A stretch of DNA of 64,000 nt from positions 1,426,001 to 1,490,000 of the forward strand of contig NZ_QFFY01000001.1 of the NCBI RefSeq assembly GCF_003131205.1, written 5' to 3'. Made by a program: the position numbers and the translations under genes. Under the pieces are notes generated by a model, which was not told the origin of the DNA, searched no databases, and saw nothing but the letters and a program-made list of their open reading frames with translations. Positions 35,118 to 44,652 of this stretch are shown here, piece by piece (the first letter of the stretch is position 1; every line of letters starts with the position of its first letter). The stretch is from Occallatibacter savannae (GTDB lineage: Bacteria; Acidobacteriota; Terriglobia; Terriglobales; Acidobacteriaceae).

Positions 35118-35585
35118 GTGAGCTTCAATCACAAACTCGTCGAGGCAAAACTCGCGCTTCGAAAGATCGAACCAGGCGAGTTGACAAATCTCGCTCGTGA
35201 TCTCCTCGAAGCGGGATTCGATGGACCGTCAATTCTCCATCTGGCTTCACTGCTCGATCCGTCCGGCTGGGAAACCGACTTGGTCCTTTCAAAGTTCATG
35301 GAGGAAGCGGGCCTGAAGCAGATCACCCATCACGAAGCAGTCGTGCGTCTCGCCAGAGATTTCGCGCGTCGGATTGTCGCGGAGAATTCGGATCCGCTCA
35401 GCTTCACCCGAGACTTCCTGGATCTATGGGTTAATTCAGATTATTCGAAGACCTTGCAAGAAGCTGGATGTCTTGACGATCGAAAGGCGCTTGCCGATGC
35501 TCTGGGCCAGACCGAAGCCGAGCTACGCGACTATGCCCGGCAAGTGCTCTTGGCTCTCGCTTCGGAGAACAGGGATGACAACTAG
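35118..35585 (+). CDS. hypothetical helical protein (155 aa)
   Basis: GTG-initiated 2 bases after the DUF1801 stop. It is all-helical with LTNLARDLLEAGFDGPSILH near residue 22 and regular acidic/basic helices. It lies between the two copies of the 24-bp exact repeat and so appears to be an insertion into the end of the DUF1801 locus. No family is recognised. Codon use looks like its neighbours, so the insertion is not recent foreign DNA by that test. Confidence 0.65.
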   Translation: MSFNHKLVEAKLALRKIEPGELTNLARDLLEAGFDGPSILHLASLLDPSGWETDLVLSKFMEEAGLKQITHHEAVVRLARDFARRIVAENSDPLSFTRDFLDLWVNSDYSKTLQEAGCLDDRKALADALGQTEAELRDYARQVLLALASENRDDN

Positions 35586-35586
35586 A

Positions 35587-35610
35587 ACTGGAAGTATCAG
35601 AACTGCTGAT
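35587..35610. repeat. 24-bp exact direct repeat, right copy
   Basis: An exact copy of 35092-35115, offset by 495 bp. The copy carries the last codons and stop of the DUF1801 gene downstream of the 155-aa gene. It has no role in coding here. It marks the original junction before the insertion or a tandem-type duplication. Confidence 0.85.
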
Positions 35611-35837
35611 TAATCGAACGACCGTACGGACTTCTCAGTGCCCATGACACCGGCAGGATACTTCTCGCCGTTGGAACCCCAGCGAAGCAGCGTGTTGAAT
35701 CGCGCCATCTGCGCGGCCGCCTCGGAGTCAAACAATCCCGCCTCACGCTGCTGTCCGTTCGGAAACACGTAAAACGTCCACTGTCCGTTCGGCTTCCTGA
35801 TCGCTGGGCCCGGTGCTGGATGTCTGTCAGAGTTCAT
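35610..35837 (-). CDS. small hypothetical protein (75 aa)
   Basis: From the internal ATG at 35837 (AAGGAAAG about 5 bases upstream) the protein is 75 aa: a strand-rich N-terminus (NGQWTFYVFPNGQQREAGLF) followed by a helix (SEAAAQMARFNTLLRWG). A longer frame opens at 35939 but its first 34 residues are not protein-like. Convergent with the 155-aa gene, and its stop abuts the second 24-bp repeat copy. No family is recognised. Confidence 0.55.
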   Translation of the reverse strand: MNSDRHPAPGPAIRKPNGQWTFYVFPNGQQREAGLFDSEAAAQMARFNTLLRWGSNGEKYPAGVMGTEKSVRSFD

Positions 35838-35952
35838 CGGTCTTTCCTTGCAGTAAGAATGGCCGAGCCCCTGTCTCCCTACCATCCCACTCCAGGGCAA
35901 CCGAATGTCCCTGAAAGTTGTATCTCGCTGTGAATGCATCGACGGGTGTGCC

Positions 35953-37587
35953 CTAGACCTCGTTCTTCCCCAGCCAGTAATCGAAGCCGTCGATGATCGC
36001 GTTCAGCGCGGCCTGATTCAGGTCGCTGCTTACGCCCGCAGTCACCCAGGGCTCGTGACCGTCGGCGTGGAAGCTGACTGTAACGCGGACGTGCGCCGCT
36101 GAATCGTGCGCCGCCACATCGAGCGCCGTCACCGTGAATGTGCCGAGACGCATCTCCGCGAGCGCCGGATACCACTTGTCCAGCTCCTTGCGCATGGCCT
36201 TGGTCAGCGCGTCCACGGGACCGGCTCCTTCGGCCCTCGAAGTCGCGAGTTTCGACTCGCCTACTGAGAGCGTCATGAAGGCTTGCACGAAGCGGTTCCC
36301 AATCTCATCCGACTCATCGAACACCCGCCAGCTTCGTACCGCAAACCGATTCTTGTGCTGCGCCAGAGCCTTGATGCAGGCCAGCCGGAACGAAACCTCG
36401 CTGGCCGTGAATCCGCCGCCCTCGACCATTGCTTCGTTCGCGTCAATCAGGCTCTGCGCCTGCTCGGACGTCAGCGTCAGTCCCAACGATTGCGCCAGCA
36501 GAATTACATTCGCGCGCCCGGATTGCCGGTTGACGCCGATGACCGGACTCGCTCCAACCCGCGCCGGATCGCACCAGAGATACGCTCCCGGATTTTTGCG
36601 CTCGCTGGAGCCATGCATTCCGGCCCAGGTTCCGAAAGCTCCCGCACCCACGATGGGCGCGCTGTGCGGCGCTTCTAATCCAAACGATGCGTACGCCGAG
36701 TGCGCCAAGCTCGTAAGCCCGGCAAGCTGCTCCGGAGAAACGAACTGCGCCTCGTCGCGCAACTGCATTCCGCCGATCACCGTCGTCAGGTTCACATTGC
36801 CGCAGCGCTCGCCGGTGCCCAGCAGCGTCCCCTGCACCTGCACCGCTCCCGCAAGAACCGCCGCGCGCGTGTTCGCCACGCCAAGCCCGCGGTCCGTGTG
36901 GCCGTGGAACCCGAACTTCGCTCCCGGAAAATCCTTCTGAAGTCGCCCGAAGACGTCAGCGACCTCTTCTGGACTCGCTCCGCCATTCGTATCGCAGATC
37001 ACGATTCGGCTTACGCCCTGCTCGACACACTGACGCGTCAACGCGTCGAAATAGTCCTGACTCCGCTTGTTGAACTCCGCACCGCACGCAATTCCCTTCT
37101 CGCGCCGCCCGCAGCAGGCGTCCATTGCATGCTCGAAGTCGAGGAACACTTCGAGCCCCTGCTCGTGCAGATAGTCGACCGTCTCCTTTGCCATCAGCAA
37201 GGCTTCGTCTGCCGTCGACTCGAGTGAATTCTCCACATCCAGGAGCCGCGACTTCACCACGATTACCGCAATTGGAACGCGCTGCTTCCGCTTGATGATG
37301 AATTCGAGATCGGGCCACTCCGCCACCCTCGCGCCCTTGCCGCGGGTCCGTCCGAACAGCGCCAGCCTGGTTGCGGCTGTATCCACGCTCCCCAAGGCCT
37401 GCGTGAGATCCACGATGAATTGATTTGCCCCTGCGAACCCGATCTCCGCAAAGTGAACGCCAAACGCACCCATGCGCTGCAGCAGATGAACTGCGCTGGG
37501 AACAGAAATTTCAAGATTGGGCTGCTGCAGCCCGTCGCGGAGGCTGGTATCAAACAGCTCCACCTTCGGCGTCTTCACGTGTTCCAT
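35953..37587 (-). CDS. cimA: citramalate synthase
   Basis: 544 aa of the LeuA/CimA family. The catalytic signature is ELFDTSLRDGLQQPN at the N-terminus and HGHTDRGLGVANT near 230. A LeuA-type regulatory dimer domain occupies the C-terminal 130 residues. CimA condenses pyruvate with acetyl-CoA to citramalate, the threonine-independent route to isoleucine, and the DSLRDG-type N-terminus plus length support it over 2-isopropylmalate synthase. It stands alone, without leuCD next to it. Confidence 0.9.
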   Translation of the reverse strand: MEHVKTPKVELFDTSLRDGLQQPNLEISVPSAVHLLQRMGAFGVHFAEIGFAGANQFIVDLTQALGSVDTAATRLALFGRTRGKGARVAEWPDLEFIIKRKQRVPIAVIVVKSRLLDVENSLESTADEALLMAKETVDYLHEQGLEVFLDFEHAMDACCGRREKGIACGAEFNKRSQDYFDALTRQCVEQGVSRIVICDTNGGASPEEVADVFGRLQKDFPGAKFGFHGHTDRGLGVANTRAAVLAGAVQVQGTLLGTGERCGNVNLTTVIGGMQLRDEAQFVSPEQLAGLTSLAHSAYASFGLEAPHSAPIVGAGAFGTWAGMHGSSERKNPGAYLWCDPARVGASPVIGVNRQSGRANVILLAQSLGLTLTSEQAQSLIDANEAMVEGGGFTASEVSFRLACIKALAQHKNRFAVRSWRVFDESDEIGNRFVQAFMTLSVGESKLATSRAEGAGPVDALTKAMRKELDKWYPALAEMRLGTFTVTALDVAAHDSAAHVRVTVSFHADGHEPWVTAGVSSDLNQAALNAIIDGFDYWLGKNEV

Positions 37588-37717
37588 TGGCCTCTACCGC
37601 GATGAAGACACGGAGCGGCTGCCGCAGTGCTTCATTGGAATGGGATTGCATCCATGATACAGCGCTCTCTGACTATCCATCGCCAACCAGACGAACGCCT
37701 TCTCGCGGTCGAAGAGC

Positions 37718-38614
37718 TTAACGACGTTCCACCTGCCTCAGCCAGTTCTCAAACCGGCGCCGTCCCACTCTCACCACGCGGACTGAAGCTTCCATCCCGT
37801 CTGCCTCTCCTCTGAAGCTTCTGCTCATCGCCACTTGCAATGCCGGGGTTCTGGAAATGTCAGAACCGTATTCCGTTATGTAGTCAAACTCCACTTGTTT
37901 GCCGAAGTGAATGCCAAACAGCAATCCCTCTCCGGAGCCCACCCCGCTCAGCGCCTCATCCAAACTCTTCAGTAAGCTGCTGAATTCCGCCTGGCGGCCG
38001 GGCGAACGTACCAAGTACCAGCTGTCATCTTCTCCGTTCAGCAGGCTGATCCTTCGCACCAATGAAGGCTCCGCGACCGCCCCATCCAGGAACCGGTCGA
38101 TTTCTTCTCGAACACAGGACGGCGTTCCGAAGATCACCAGATCCGAACCGATAAACGCCAGCAACCGGTCCCGCCGGAAATAAGCGCGCTCGCGAGCAAA
38201 GGGCCGCACGCCAAGAGTCACGATCCCTCGATACTCCTGCACCCCGGACGGATACTCGCCCGACCTCGCAATGCGATCCGGCCTCAGCCGTCCCCGGGCG
38301 ATCACGCTATGTTCCGCATCAGCATTGCTTGCACCGGCCGTCGCGGTCAGGATCAACCGGTCGATCTGAAGCGAAGCATCTGACGCAGCGAGCGCCAGCA
38401 AATCCTCGTAATCGATCCTGTTAGCAATCGTGAATAACAAGAAACTTCCCTGTCTCCGCGTCCGCGGTGTGGCGGTAACTCCCGCAACGATCTGACTCTG
38501 CGGAGAAACCAGCGAAAGCATCCGCAAATCCAGCGGCATTCCGCGCCCGGCGACGCTTCCTTGCAGCACGGCAAGCATGAGCACACTGCAGGCTTGAGCC
38601 ACCATCACTCTCAT
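37718..38614 (-). CDS. hypothetical secreted protein (298 aa)
   Basis: A short N-terminal hydrophobic segment (MVAQACSVLMLAVLQGSVAG) reads as a signal peptide. The mature part alternates strands and helices (SFLLFTIANRIDYEDLLALA, then RDRLLAFIGSDLVIFGTPSC). It resembles proteins of the DUF3352 type in layout, but the match is not strong. Start ATG with GGAGAGG upstream. The gene sits next to another secreted hypothetical protein on the same strand. Confidence 0.65.
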   Translation of the reverse strand: MRVMVAQACSVLMLAVLQGSVAGRGMPLDLRMLSLVSPQSQIVAGVTATPRTRRQGSFLLFTIANRIDYEDLLALAASDASLQIDRLILTATAGASNADAEHSVIARGRLRPDRIARSGEYPSGVQEYRGIVTLGVRPFARERAYFRRDRLLAFIGSDLVIFGTPSCVREEIDRFLDGAVAEPSLVRRISLLNGEDDSWYLVRSPGRQAEFSSLLKSLDEALSGVGSGEGLLFGIHFGKQVEFDYITEYGSDISRTPALQVAMSRSFRGEADGMEASVRVVRVGRRRFENWLRQVERR

Positions 38615-38688
38615 GGACCTCTCCAGTCATTTCGAATTTCAGGAGTGACGCCTGGTCGGAACGGCTGACAGGAGTGCCCACAACCTGC

Positions 38689-39384
38689 CTATGGTTTGCT
38701 GATGCCAATGCGATACGAGTTGTAGTACTGATGGAGGAAGCTCAGGCCCTTCGTGCCAAAAAGATACAGGTTCGCCACCCGCGGAGTCGGACTATTCAAA
38801 TTTGGGGTTACAGTCCAGTTCACGCATTGACCTGCTGAAATGGTGTTGCACTGGACATAGGAGGAGCCCGTCGCTGGTCCCGGTGCTGGCGGATTCGGTC
38901 CCATGTCGAACTTGTATTTCGTGCCGTTGGAGGTGAAGTTCACACCTGTACGACAGTTCCCATATGAAGTGGTGATGGTTTGTAACGGAATCAGGTTATT
39001 ATTGGCGTCCCAGCATCCCGTATAGAATTCGACATTCTGCCAATACTTGCCCGGAGCAGGACCCGCTGGACTCCCCGGCAGCGGATCATCGGCATTGATG
39101 TACAACGTCCGGTTCGATTGCCCCCACAGATCGAGGAAGAGCTGCTTCCCTTCAAAAACGTTGGTTGCCGTACCCGGATCTGAACTAGAGCTGTAGACCG
39201 CGTAGCCGTTGCCGTTAAAGTCATCGCTTCCGATATGAGTCGGAGCGCCGCTCGCATCCGTGTCGTACACCGTGATCGTCACATTGAATGTGCCGGGCGC
39301 GGGCTTTGCGTTTGCCATTCCCGAAATCAGCAACGCACTCACCACAGCAACAGCACACGCGAAAAGAATTCGCGACTTCTTCAT
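38689..39384 (-). CDS. hypothetical secreted protein (231 aa)
   Basis: Signal peptide of about 26 residues (MKKSRILFACAVAVVSALLI... ending ANA). The mature protein is Gly/Asn/Pro/Thr-rich with several aromatic residues and four Cys, which may form disulphides (FYTGCWD, YGNCRTG, VQCNT, AGQCVNW). It is predicted to be an extracellular beta-rich protein. No family recognised. Start ATG follows GGAGGTCGGAG. Confidence 0.7.
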   Translation of the reverse strand: MKKSRILFACAVAVVSALLISGMANAKPAPGTFNVTITVYDTDASGAPTHIGSDDFNGNGYAVYSSSSDPGTATNVFEGKQLFLDLWGQSNRTLYINADDPLPGSPAGPAPGKYWQNVEFYTGCWDANNNLIPLQTITTSYGNCRTGVNFTSNGTKYKFDMGPNPPAPGPATGSSYVQCNTISAGQCVNWTVTPNLNSPTPRVANLYLFGTKGLSFLHQYYNSYRIGISKP

Positions 39385-39613
39385 ACTCCGACCTCCACAA
39401 TCTCCGGGGGATGGCCGTGAGTTTCGACATGTCGCGCGCGCTCGTCAATCGCTCTGAGGGTGCTCTTAATATCTCCATGCAAGTAATTCAAGTTCAGTCG
39501 TTTATGGGGACTTATCTTCTTGACCCTGACTCTCAGGCGAAGCTAATATCTGATCCTCCCCACATTCCAAAGCCAGAATGTAAGGACTTTCAGGCCTCGA
39601 ACAGGCGAGCATC

Positions 39614-41317
39614 ATGGACGCAAGCAGTCCAAACTCGAGGATTCGATTCGGCAAGTTCGAGGTGAACCTGCACAGCGGCGAGCTGCGTAAGCAGGGATAC
39701 AGAATCCGGATCCAGCCTCAACCACTGAAAGTCCTCGCCGTTCTCCTCGAGCGTCCAGGCGAACTGGTCACGCGCGAAGAACTCCGCAAACGCCTCTGGC
39801 CCGGCGAACTCTACGTGGACTTTGAACTCGGGCTCAACCGCTCCATCAGCAAGCTCCGCCGCGCCCTCCTCGATGACGCCAGCTCGCCCATCTATATCGA
39901 GACCATCTCGACCCGTGGGTACCGCTTCATTGCACCCGTGGAGTTCGTAGCAACAGAAATCCCCAGCGATCTTCCTGCAAGCAGGCACAATCAACTCGAA
40001 CCCAGAGATTCCGAAACCATTGACAACTCAAGCCCGGAGCCCGAGGTCGAGAACCCTGGCACGCAGACTCACATGAACTTTGCAGCCCCGCATCCGTGGC
40101 TCGCCAAAAATCGAGTTGTACGAGGTTTACTCGCGCTCCTGTGCATCCTGGCAGCTGCAGGTTTGTCGTTGCGCCTCTGGAGTAATGCGAATCGCAAGGC
40201 GTTGCGCCACCGCGTCGGACACGTAGAGACACGGCGATTTGTCTACGTAGCTGACTACAGCGGCAACTCCATACTTGGCTATACGGTGGATCCCTCGTCT
40301 GGCGTCCTAAGCCCCGTTCCATCTGGCCCGTTCAAGTCAGGAGAACACCCCGCTGCTCTCGCCATGATCGACAACTACGTCTACAGCGCAAACCGAGGTC
40401 GCTCTGATGAGGCCTGCGGAGGGGGATGTGATGTCTCAGCGTACGTCATCGATAGCCTGAACGGGGGCTTGGTACAACTCGACGGATCGCCCTTCCCAGC
40501 AGGGAAAGGCGCTCTCACTGTCTTGGGCCACCCCTCTGGGAAGTTCCTTTACGTCGTCAATGTCATATCCGGTGATCTGCAAGGATATTCTCGTTCGCAG
40601 GATGGGCGGCTTCAAATCCTTGGCGCCCCTATATCGCTCGGCCGGCATCCGATCGATGCGGCCCTTTCACCTTCGGGGCGCTTCTTATATGTCTCGACGC
40701 AGGATGACGCGATCATTTCAGCGTTCAAGCTGGGCGATGATGGAGTGCCCAGGGCCGTGCCCGGCTCTCCATTCGCAACAGGTCTTCGGCCAAGGGCCAT
40801 TGCAATCGACCCGACGGAAAGACATCTGTATGTCCTGAACTACGGTGTCAATCCGCACCTTGACCGGCGCGAGGCATGCATTGGCGAGTACGCGGGCATC
40901 AAGGGAGTGGGATGCACAATTTCCGCGTTCTCTATCTCTCAAACCGGTGCGCTCTCCGAGATATCGGGCTCACCCTTTCCGTCGGACGGAATCAACCCGC
41001 ACGGTTCTGTGATCGATTCAGCTGGAAAGTACCTGTATGTAGCGAACATCACATCGAATGACGTCAGCGTCTTCAGAATCAACCGATCGACTGGCGCTTT
41101 GCATCCTGTGGATGGATCCCCATTTCGCGCAGGCGAAGGACCCAATGCTCTGACACTGGACTGGTCCGATCTCTACCTCTATGTCTTGAATGCGTTCTCA
41201 CGCAATGTGACGCAGTTCTCAATCGACGATGATGGCCGCCTGACCCAGATGAGCCATTCGGTCCCGGCGGGACTAGGACCGTCCGCCATCGTTGCTATTC
41301 GCAAAGCGGACAAGTAA
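39614..41317 (+). CDS. winged-helix DNA-binding domain fused to transmembrane beta-propeller (CadC-like sensor-regulator)
   Basis: The N-terminal 110 residues are an OmpR/CadC-type winged helix (GELVTREELRKRLWPGE.. YIETISTRGYRF). One membrane helix follows near residues 168-187 (GLLALLCILAAAGLSLRLW). The rest (about 210-567) is a seven-bladed propeller like the YncE/lactonase family, with repeats of the type GKFLYVVN and GRFLYVST. The layout suggests a CadC-like one-component regulator, with the DNA-binding part in the cytosol and the propeller sensing in the periplasm. The neighbour downstream is the MacA-like adaptor. Confidence 0.85.
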   Translation: MDASSPNSRIRFGKFEVNLHSGELRKQGYRIRIQPQPLKVLAVLLERPGELVTREELRKRLWPGELYVDFELGLNRSISKLRRALLDDASSPIYIETISTRGYRFIAPVEFVATEIPSDLPASRHNQLEPRDSETIDNSSPEPEVENPGTQTHMNFAAPHPWLAKNRVVRGLLALLCILAAAGLSLRLWSNANRKALRHRVGHVETRRFVYVADYSGNSILGYTVDPSSGVLSPVPSGPFKSGEHPAALAMIDNYVYSANRGRSDEACGGGCDVSAYVIDSLNGGLVQLDGSPFPAGKGALTVLGHPSGKFLYVVNVISGDLQGYSRSQDGRLQILGAPISLGRHPIDAALSPSGRFLYVSTQDDAIISAFKLGDDGVPRAVPGSPFATGLRPRAIAIDPTERHLYVLNYGVNPHLDRREACIGEYAGIKGVGCTISAFSISQTGALSEISGSPFPSDGINPHGSVIDSAGKYLYVANITSNDVSVFRINRSTGALHPVDGSPFRAGEGPNALTLDWSDLYLYVLNAFSRNVTQFSIDDDGRLTQMSHSVPAGLGPSAIVAIRKADK

Positions 41318-41585
41318 ACGGTCCTACTTCCCTTCCATTCCAGACAGCTTTCAATGTGCTCCAGATCACCGGGATCATTTCCCTGGAACCAGCCAGGCGC
41401 TGCCTGCGTACCTGCTTTCAACGAGCAGCGGACTTATACGTTTCATCCCGCTGCGCGCCAGCATTCATTGGAACCGAAATTGCACCCTCGGTTCCCGAAC
41501 GTCATTCTTCATCGCACTCAGGCCCTTCATCAATCGTCGACTTGGAACGAGGAGCGGTTCGCTCCATCTGGCTGGGAGGTGCTCC

Positions 41586-42788
41586 GTGGCATCACGTAAA
41601 AGCAAGAAGATATGGATTTGGCTCGGCTCTTTCGTATTGCTGGTTATTGTCGTCCTCGGCGTCGCCGCCGCTCGCCTTGTCCGCGGTACGAACATCGATC
41701 CCAATCGCATCGCGAAAGTGCAGCGCGCCGATGTAGCCCGCTCCGTCGTCGCCACCGGCAAGATCCAGCCCATCACCAAGGTCGAAGTCAAAAGTAAGGC
41801 CTCCGGCATTGTCGAGAAGCTCTACGTGGACATCAACAACAAGGTCCACAAGGGCCAGCCCCTCGCTCAGCTCGATCAGCAGGAGATCCTGGCCCAGGTT
41901 GAAGCGCAGCGCGCGCAGCTCTCCGCCGCCGAGGCCAATGTCGCCACCTACGAGGCCAACATCGAGCAGGATAAGGTAAACGCCTCCGCGCCCGACCTGC
42001 CCATGTACAAAGCCACGCTCGAGCGCCACCAGCTCATGGCCAAGGAAGGCGTTGTCAGCAAGCAATCGTTGGATGACGCCAATCGCGACTATCTCGCTGC
42101 TCTCACCAAGCGCGATTCCTCCAGAGCGCAGATCGGCGTCGACACCGCCAAGCTCAAGCAGGCCCGTGCGCAGGTTGCACAAAGCAAAGCGAGCCTGAAG
42201 CAGCTTGAAGAGCAGCTCAGCTACACCACCATCGTCGCTCCGATGGACGGCGTGATCCTGTCCCGCGACGTTGAGATGGGCGACGCCGTCAGCTCCATCC
42301 TCGTCCTCGGTTCTACCGCCACTCTCGTCATGACCGAGGGCGATGTGAACCAGGTGTATGTGCAGGGGAAGGTCGACGAGGCCGACATCGCGCACGTCTA
42401 CATGAACCAGCCCGCGCGCATCAAGGTTGAGAGCTTCCGCGACCGTGTCTTCAACGGCAAAGTGACCAAGATCGCTCCGCTCGGCGTCGAGAAAGACAAC
42501 GTGACCACCTTCGAGGTTCGCGTGAGTATCGACAACGCTGGCGGGGAGCTCAAAGCCAATATGACCGCGAACGCCGAGATCATGCTCGATGAACACAAGG
42601 GTGTGCTCTCCGTTCCTGAAAACGCGGTGAGCTACGACGCGCAGAAGAACGCCTTCGTCCAGGTCCCGGACAAGAACCAGAAAGAAGGCGCGCGCAAAGT
42701 GGCAGTCGTCATCGGGCTTTCCAACGGCTCCCAAACTGAAATCGTCAAAGGCCTCAAAGAAGGCGACCAGGTCGTGATGCAGCAGTAA
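41586..42788 (+). CDS. MacA/HlyD-like efflux periplasmic adaptor
   Basis: From the GTG at 41586 (GGGAGG 7 bases upstream) the protein has a membrane anchor near residues 9-29 (WLGSFVLLVIVVLGVAAARL). A biotinyl-lipoyl-like part (GIVEKLYVDINNKVHKGQPL) follows, then a long coiled coil and a beta-barrel domain (VNQVYVQGKVDEADI). It looks like a MacA-type membrane-fusion protein. Its usual partners, an ABC/RND transporter and TolC, are not adjacent, so it is an orphan here. A longer frame from 41292 has no sensible start. Confidence 0.85.
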   Translation: MASRKSKKIWIWLGSFVLLVIVVLGVAAARLVRGTNIDPNRIAKVQRADVARSVVATGKIQPITKVEVKSKASGIVEKLYVDINNKVHKGQPLAQLDQQEILAQVEAQRAQLSAAEANVATYEANIEQDKVNASAPDLPMYKATLERHQLMAKEGVVSKQSLDDANRDYLAALTKRDSSRAQIGVDTAKLKQARAQVAQSKASLKQLEEQLSYTTIVAPMDGVILSRDVEMGDAVSSILVLGSTATLVMTEGDVNQVYVQGKVDEADIAHVYMNQPARIKVESFRDRVFNGKVTKIAPLGVEKDNVTTFEVRVSIDNAGGELKANMTANAEIMLDEHKGVLSVPENAVSYDAQKNAFVQVPDKNQKEGARKVAVVIGLSNGSQTEIVKGLKEGDQVVMQQ

Positions 42789-43300
42789 GAAAGTTCGAAA
42801 TTCTTAGCTGGTAGATCCTGGTTAGTCGATCGAGGTCTGGATCATGCCGAATCCATTGCAAAGCTTTGTCCCGTTTACCTTGGCCTTTTTGCGATGAGGG
42901 GGATCTTCCGAACAGCCGTTAACATCCGCCGCTCCTCATTCGTCATCTTCATAGCGGCCCCAGGAGAACCCATGCGCCACCTCGCCGTCATCCCGTTGAC
43001 GATCGCAGCGCGCGAGGCCTGTTCGTCCCCGCACAAAGGTGTCCGCAAACGGACAACTGTGCCCGCGGTTCTCCTCAGCGCGGAGACCGCTGAATTCAAC
43101 AAATCAATCAACTTGCCCCGGAGCTTGTCTTTGGCATCGCGCATGCTCGTCTTCAAGCCGTAGGAATTCGTTTTCGCCCTCCCCCACGAACGTCGTTGTG
43201 AGCCGTTTGCTTAACCAGGTCAGCAACAAAGACAAGCGGGAACCAGATCCAGCAGAAACCCGTACCTGACCGCAGACATGCAATTTGAATCGAGGAACAG
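42789..43300. other. intergenic region with no supported gene
   Basis: No convincing ORF is seen in either strand: two overlapping frames (42894-43163 plus, 42875-43156 minus) are each about 90 aa with no domain. The region directly upstream of the DUF4097 gene (43200-43300) probably holds its promoter; no clear element was picked out. Confidence 0.5.
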
Positions 43301-44137
43301 ATGAAGCATCTTGCGTTAGCAGCATCAGCCCTGGCCGTGGCAGCCCTCCCCGTATTCGCCAGCGAAGCCACCTTCGAGCGCAACCTCAACGTGAACGGCC
43401 ATGTGGAACTGCAGGTCTCCACCGGCTCAGGCCATATCCACATCAAGCAGGGCTCTGGCGACAAGGTTCACATCTACGGCCGCGTCAAATCCAACTGGGG
43501 CAGCGGCGGCGACGCCAAGGTGCAGGAGATTGCCAACAATCCACCGATCGATCAGACCGGCAACATCATCCGCATTGGCCAGCGGCACGAGAACTACCAC
43601 AACATCTCCATCGACTACGACATCGAAGCCCCTGCCAACTCCTTCCTCGAAGCCAATTCCGGTTCGGGCGATATCAAGGATGACGGCGTCGGGGAGAACG
43701 CGAAGCTCGGCACCGGATCGGGCAGCATCTACGCCACCGGGCTGCAGAACGGCTTCACCGCCAACACGGGCTCCGGCGACATCCACGCCGAGCAGGCAGG
43801 CGGACAGGGCGACGTTAAAGTCCAGACCGGCTCCGGCAGCGTCGAACTCAAAAACGTGAAGGGCGGCCTTCGCGCCGGCACAGGCTCCGGCGACATCAAA
43901 GTCTGGGGATCGCCGACCTCCGACTGGAAGCTTGAGACTGGCTCCGGATCGATTGAGTTCTGGGCAGGCAATACCGGCTTCAACCTGGACGCCTCCACCG
44001 GCTCCGGCACCGTTCACACGGACCAGGAGATGACCGTGCAAGGTTCCTTCGACCGCCATCACACGATGGGCAAAGTCCATGGCGGCGGCTCGACCGTTCG
44101 CATGCAAACGGGCTCCGGCGATATTCGCGTCCACTAA
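43301..44137 (+). CDS. secreted DUF4097-type beta-helix protein
   Basis: Signal peptide of about 20 residues ending VFA, followed by a parallel beta-helix-like protein built from repeats of the kind GSGDI/GSGSI. At least seven such copies are visible from residue 43 onward (TGSGHIHI, SGSGDIKD, TGSGSIYA, TGSGDIHA, TGSGSVEL, TGSGDIKV, TGSGDIRVH). This matches DUF4097-type proteins, which are exported and of unknown function. Start ATG with GAGGAACAG upstream. Confidence 0.85.
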   Translation: MKHLALAASALAVAALPVFASEATFERNLNVNGHVELQVSTGSGHIHIKQGSGDKVHIYGRVKSNWGSGGDAKVQEIANNPPIDQTGNIIRIGQRHENYHNISIDYDIEAPANSFLEANSGSGDIKDDGVGENAKLGTGSGSIYATGLQNGFTANTGSGDIHAEQAGGQGDVKVQTGSGSVELKNVKGGLRAGTGSGDIKVWGSPTSDWKLETGSGSIEFWAGNTGFNLDASTGSGTVHTDQEMTVQGSFDRHHTMGKVHGGGSTVRMQTGSGDIRVH

Positions 44138-44391
44138 GTTGGTTCCAAAACTCGCAGCAGGGTCCAGGTGGCTACGTCTTTCTGCGAGGAATCACAAAGT
44201 TCGTTCCTCAGGCGAGGTCTCACATCAAGCTTCAATCCTGGGAAGGCCTCGCCTGTCTTTTTTCCCTCCCCCGTTTTCATCACATTCACCGTGCAAACGA
44301 TCCAGACCCATCATTTCACCGCCTCAACTCACGAGCATTCGCACCGAATCGTTTTCTCGCGCGTGGTGTCTAAATCAATGGGGATCGCTTG

Positions 44392-44616
44392 ATGCTCTGG
44401 CACGACGCACATCCCGATGAAGCACAGCTCGCGCGAAGCCTGCAGCGGATGTGGTCTGACGCCGAAGTAGATCGCAATCCTCTGCGCGCGCTGATGTGCT
44501 GGCTCGGCCTCCACCTCTGGCTCCAGCCCGACTACACCGCCTTCACCCGCCGCAACTCCATCCGCTTCTGCCCGGCTTGCTCCAGCGTCCAGATCAACGG
44601 CCGCGTCTACCGCTGA
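44392..44616 (+). CDS. small Cys-pair protein (74 aa)
   Basis: 74 aa from ATG 44392. The C-terminal CPACSSVQ is one Cys pair, preceded by a hydrophobic helix region (LRALMCWLGLHLWLQ). It may be half a zinc ribbon or a membrane-associated small protein. No family is recognised. It precedes gph by 36 bp, so co-transcription is possible. Confidence 0.55.
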   Translation: MLWHDAHPDEAQLARSLQRMWSDAEVDRNPLRALMCWLGLHLWLQPDYTAFTRRNSIRFCPACSSVQINGRVYR

Positions 44617-44652
44617 ACGCCCGCACGGCGAAGCTCCCGCTAAACTGAAAAC

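Noticed and set aside
41592..42734. 380-codon frame opposite the MacA-like gene
   Set aside because: Antisense shadow; the plus-strand gene has a membrane anchor, lipoyl-type domain and coiled coil that explain the DNA.
42875..43163. two overlapping 90-codon frames in the gap before the DUF4097 gene
   Set aside because: Neither has a motif, a ribosome-binding site or a consistent composition; probably non-coding.
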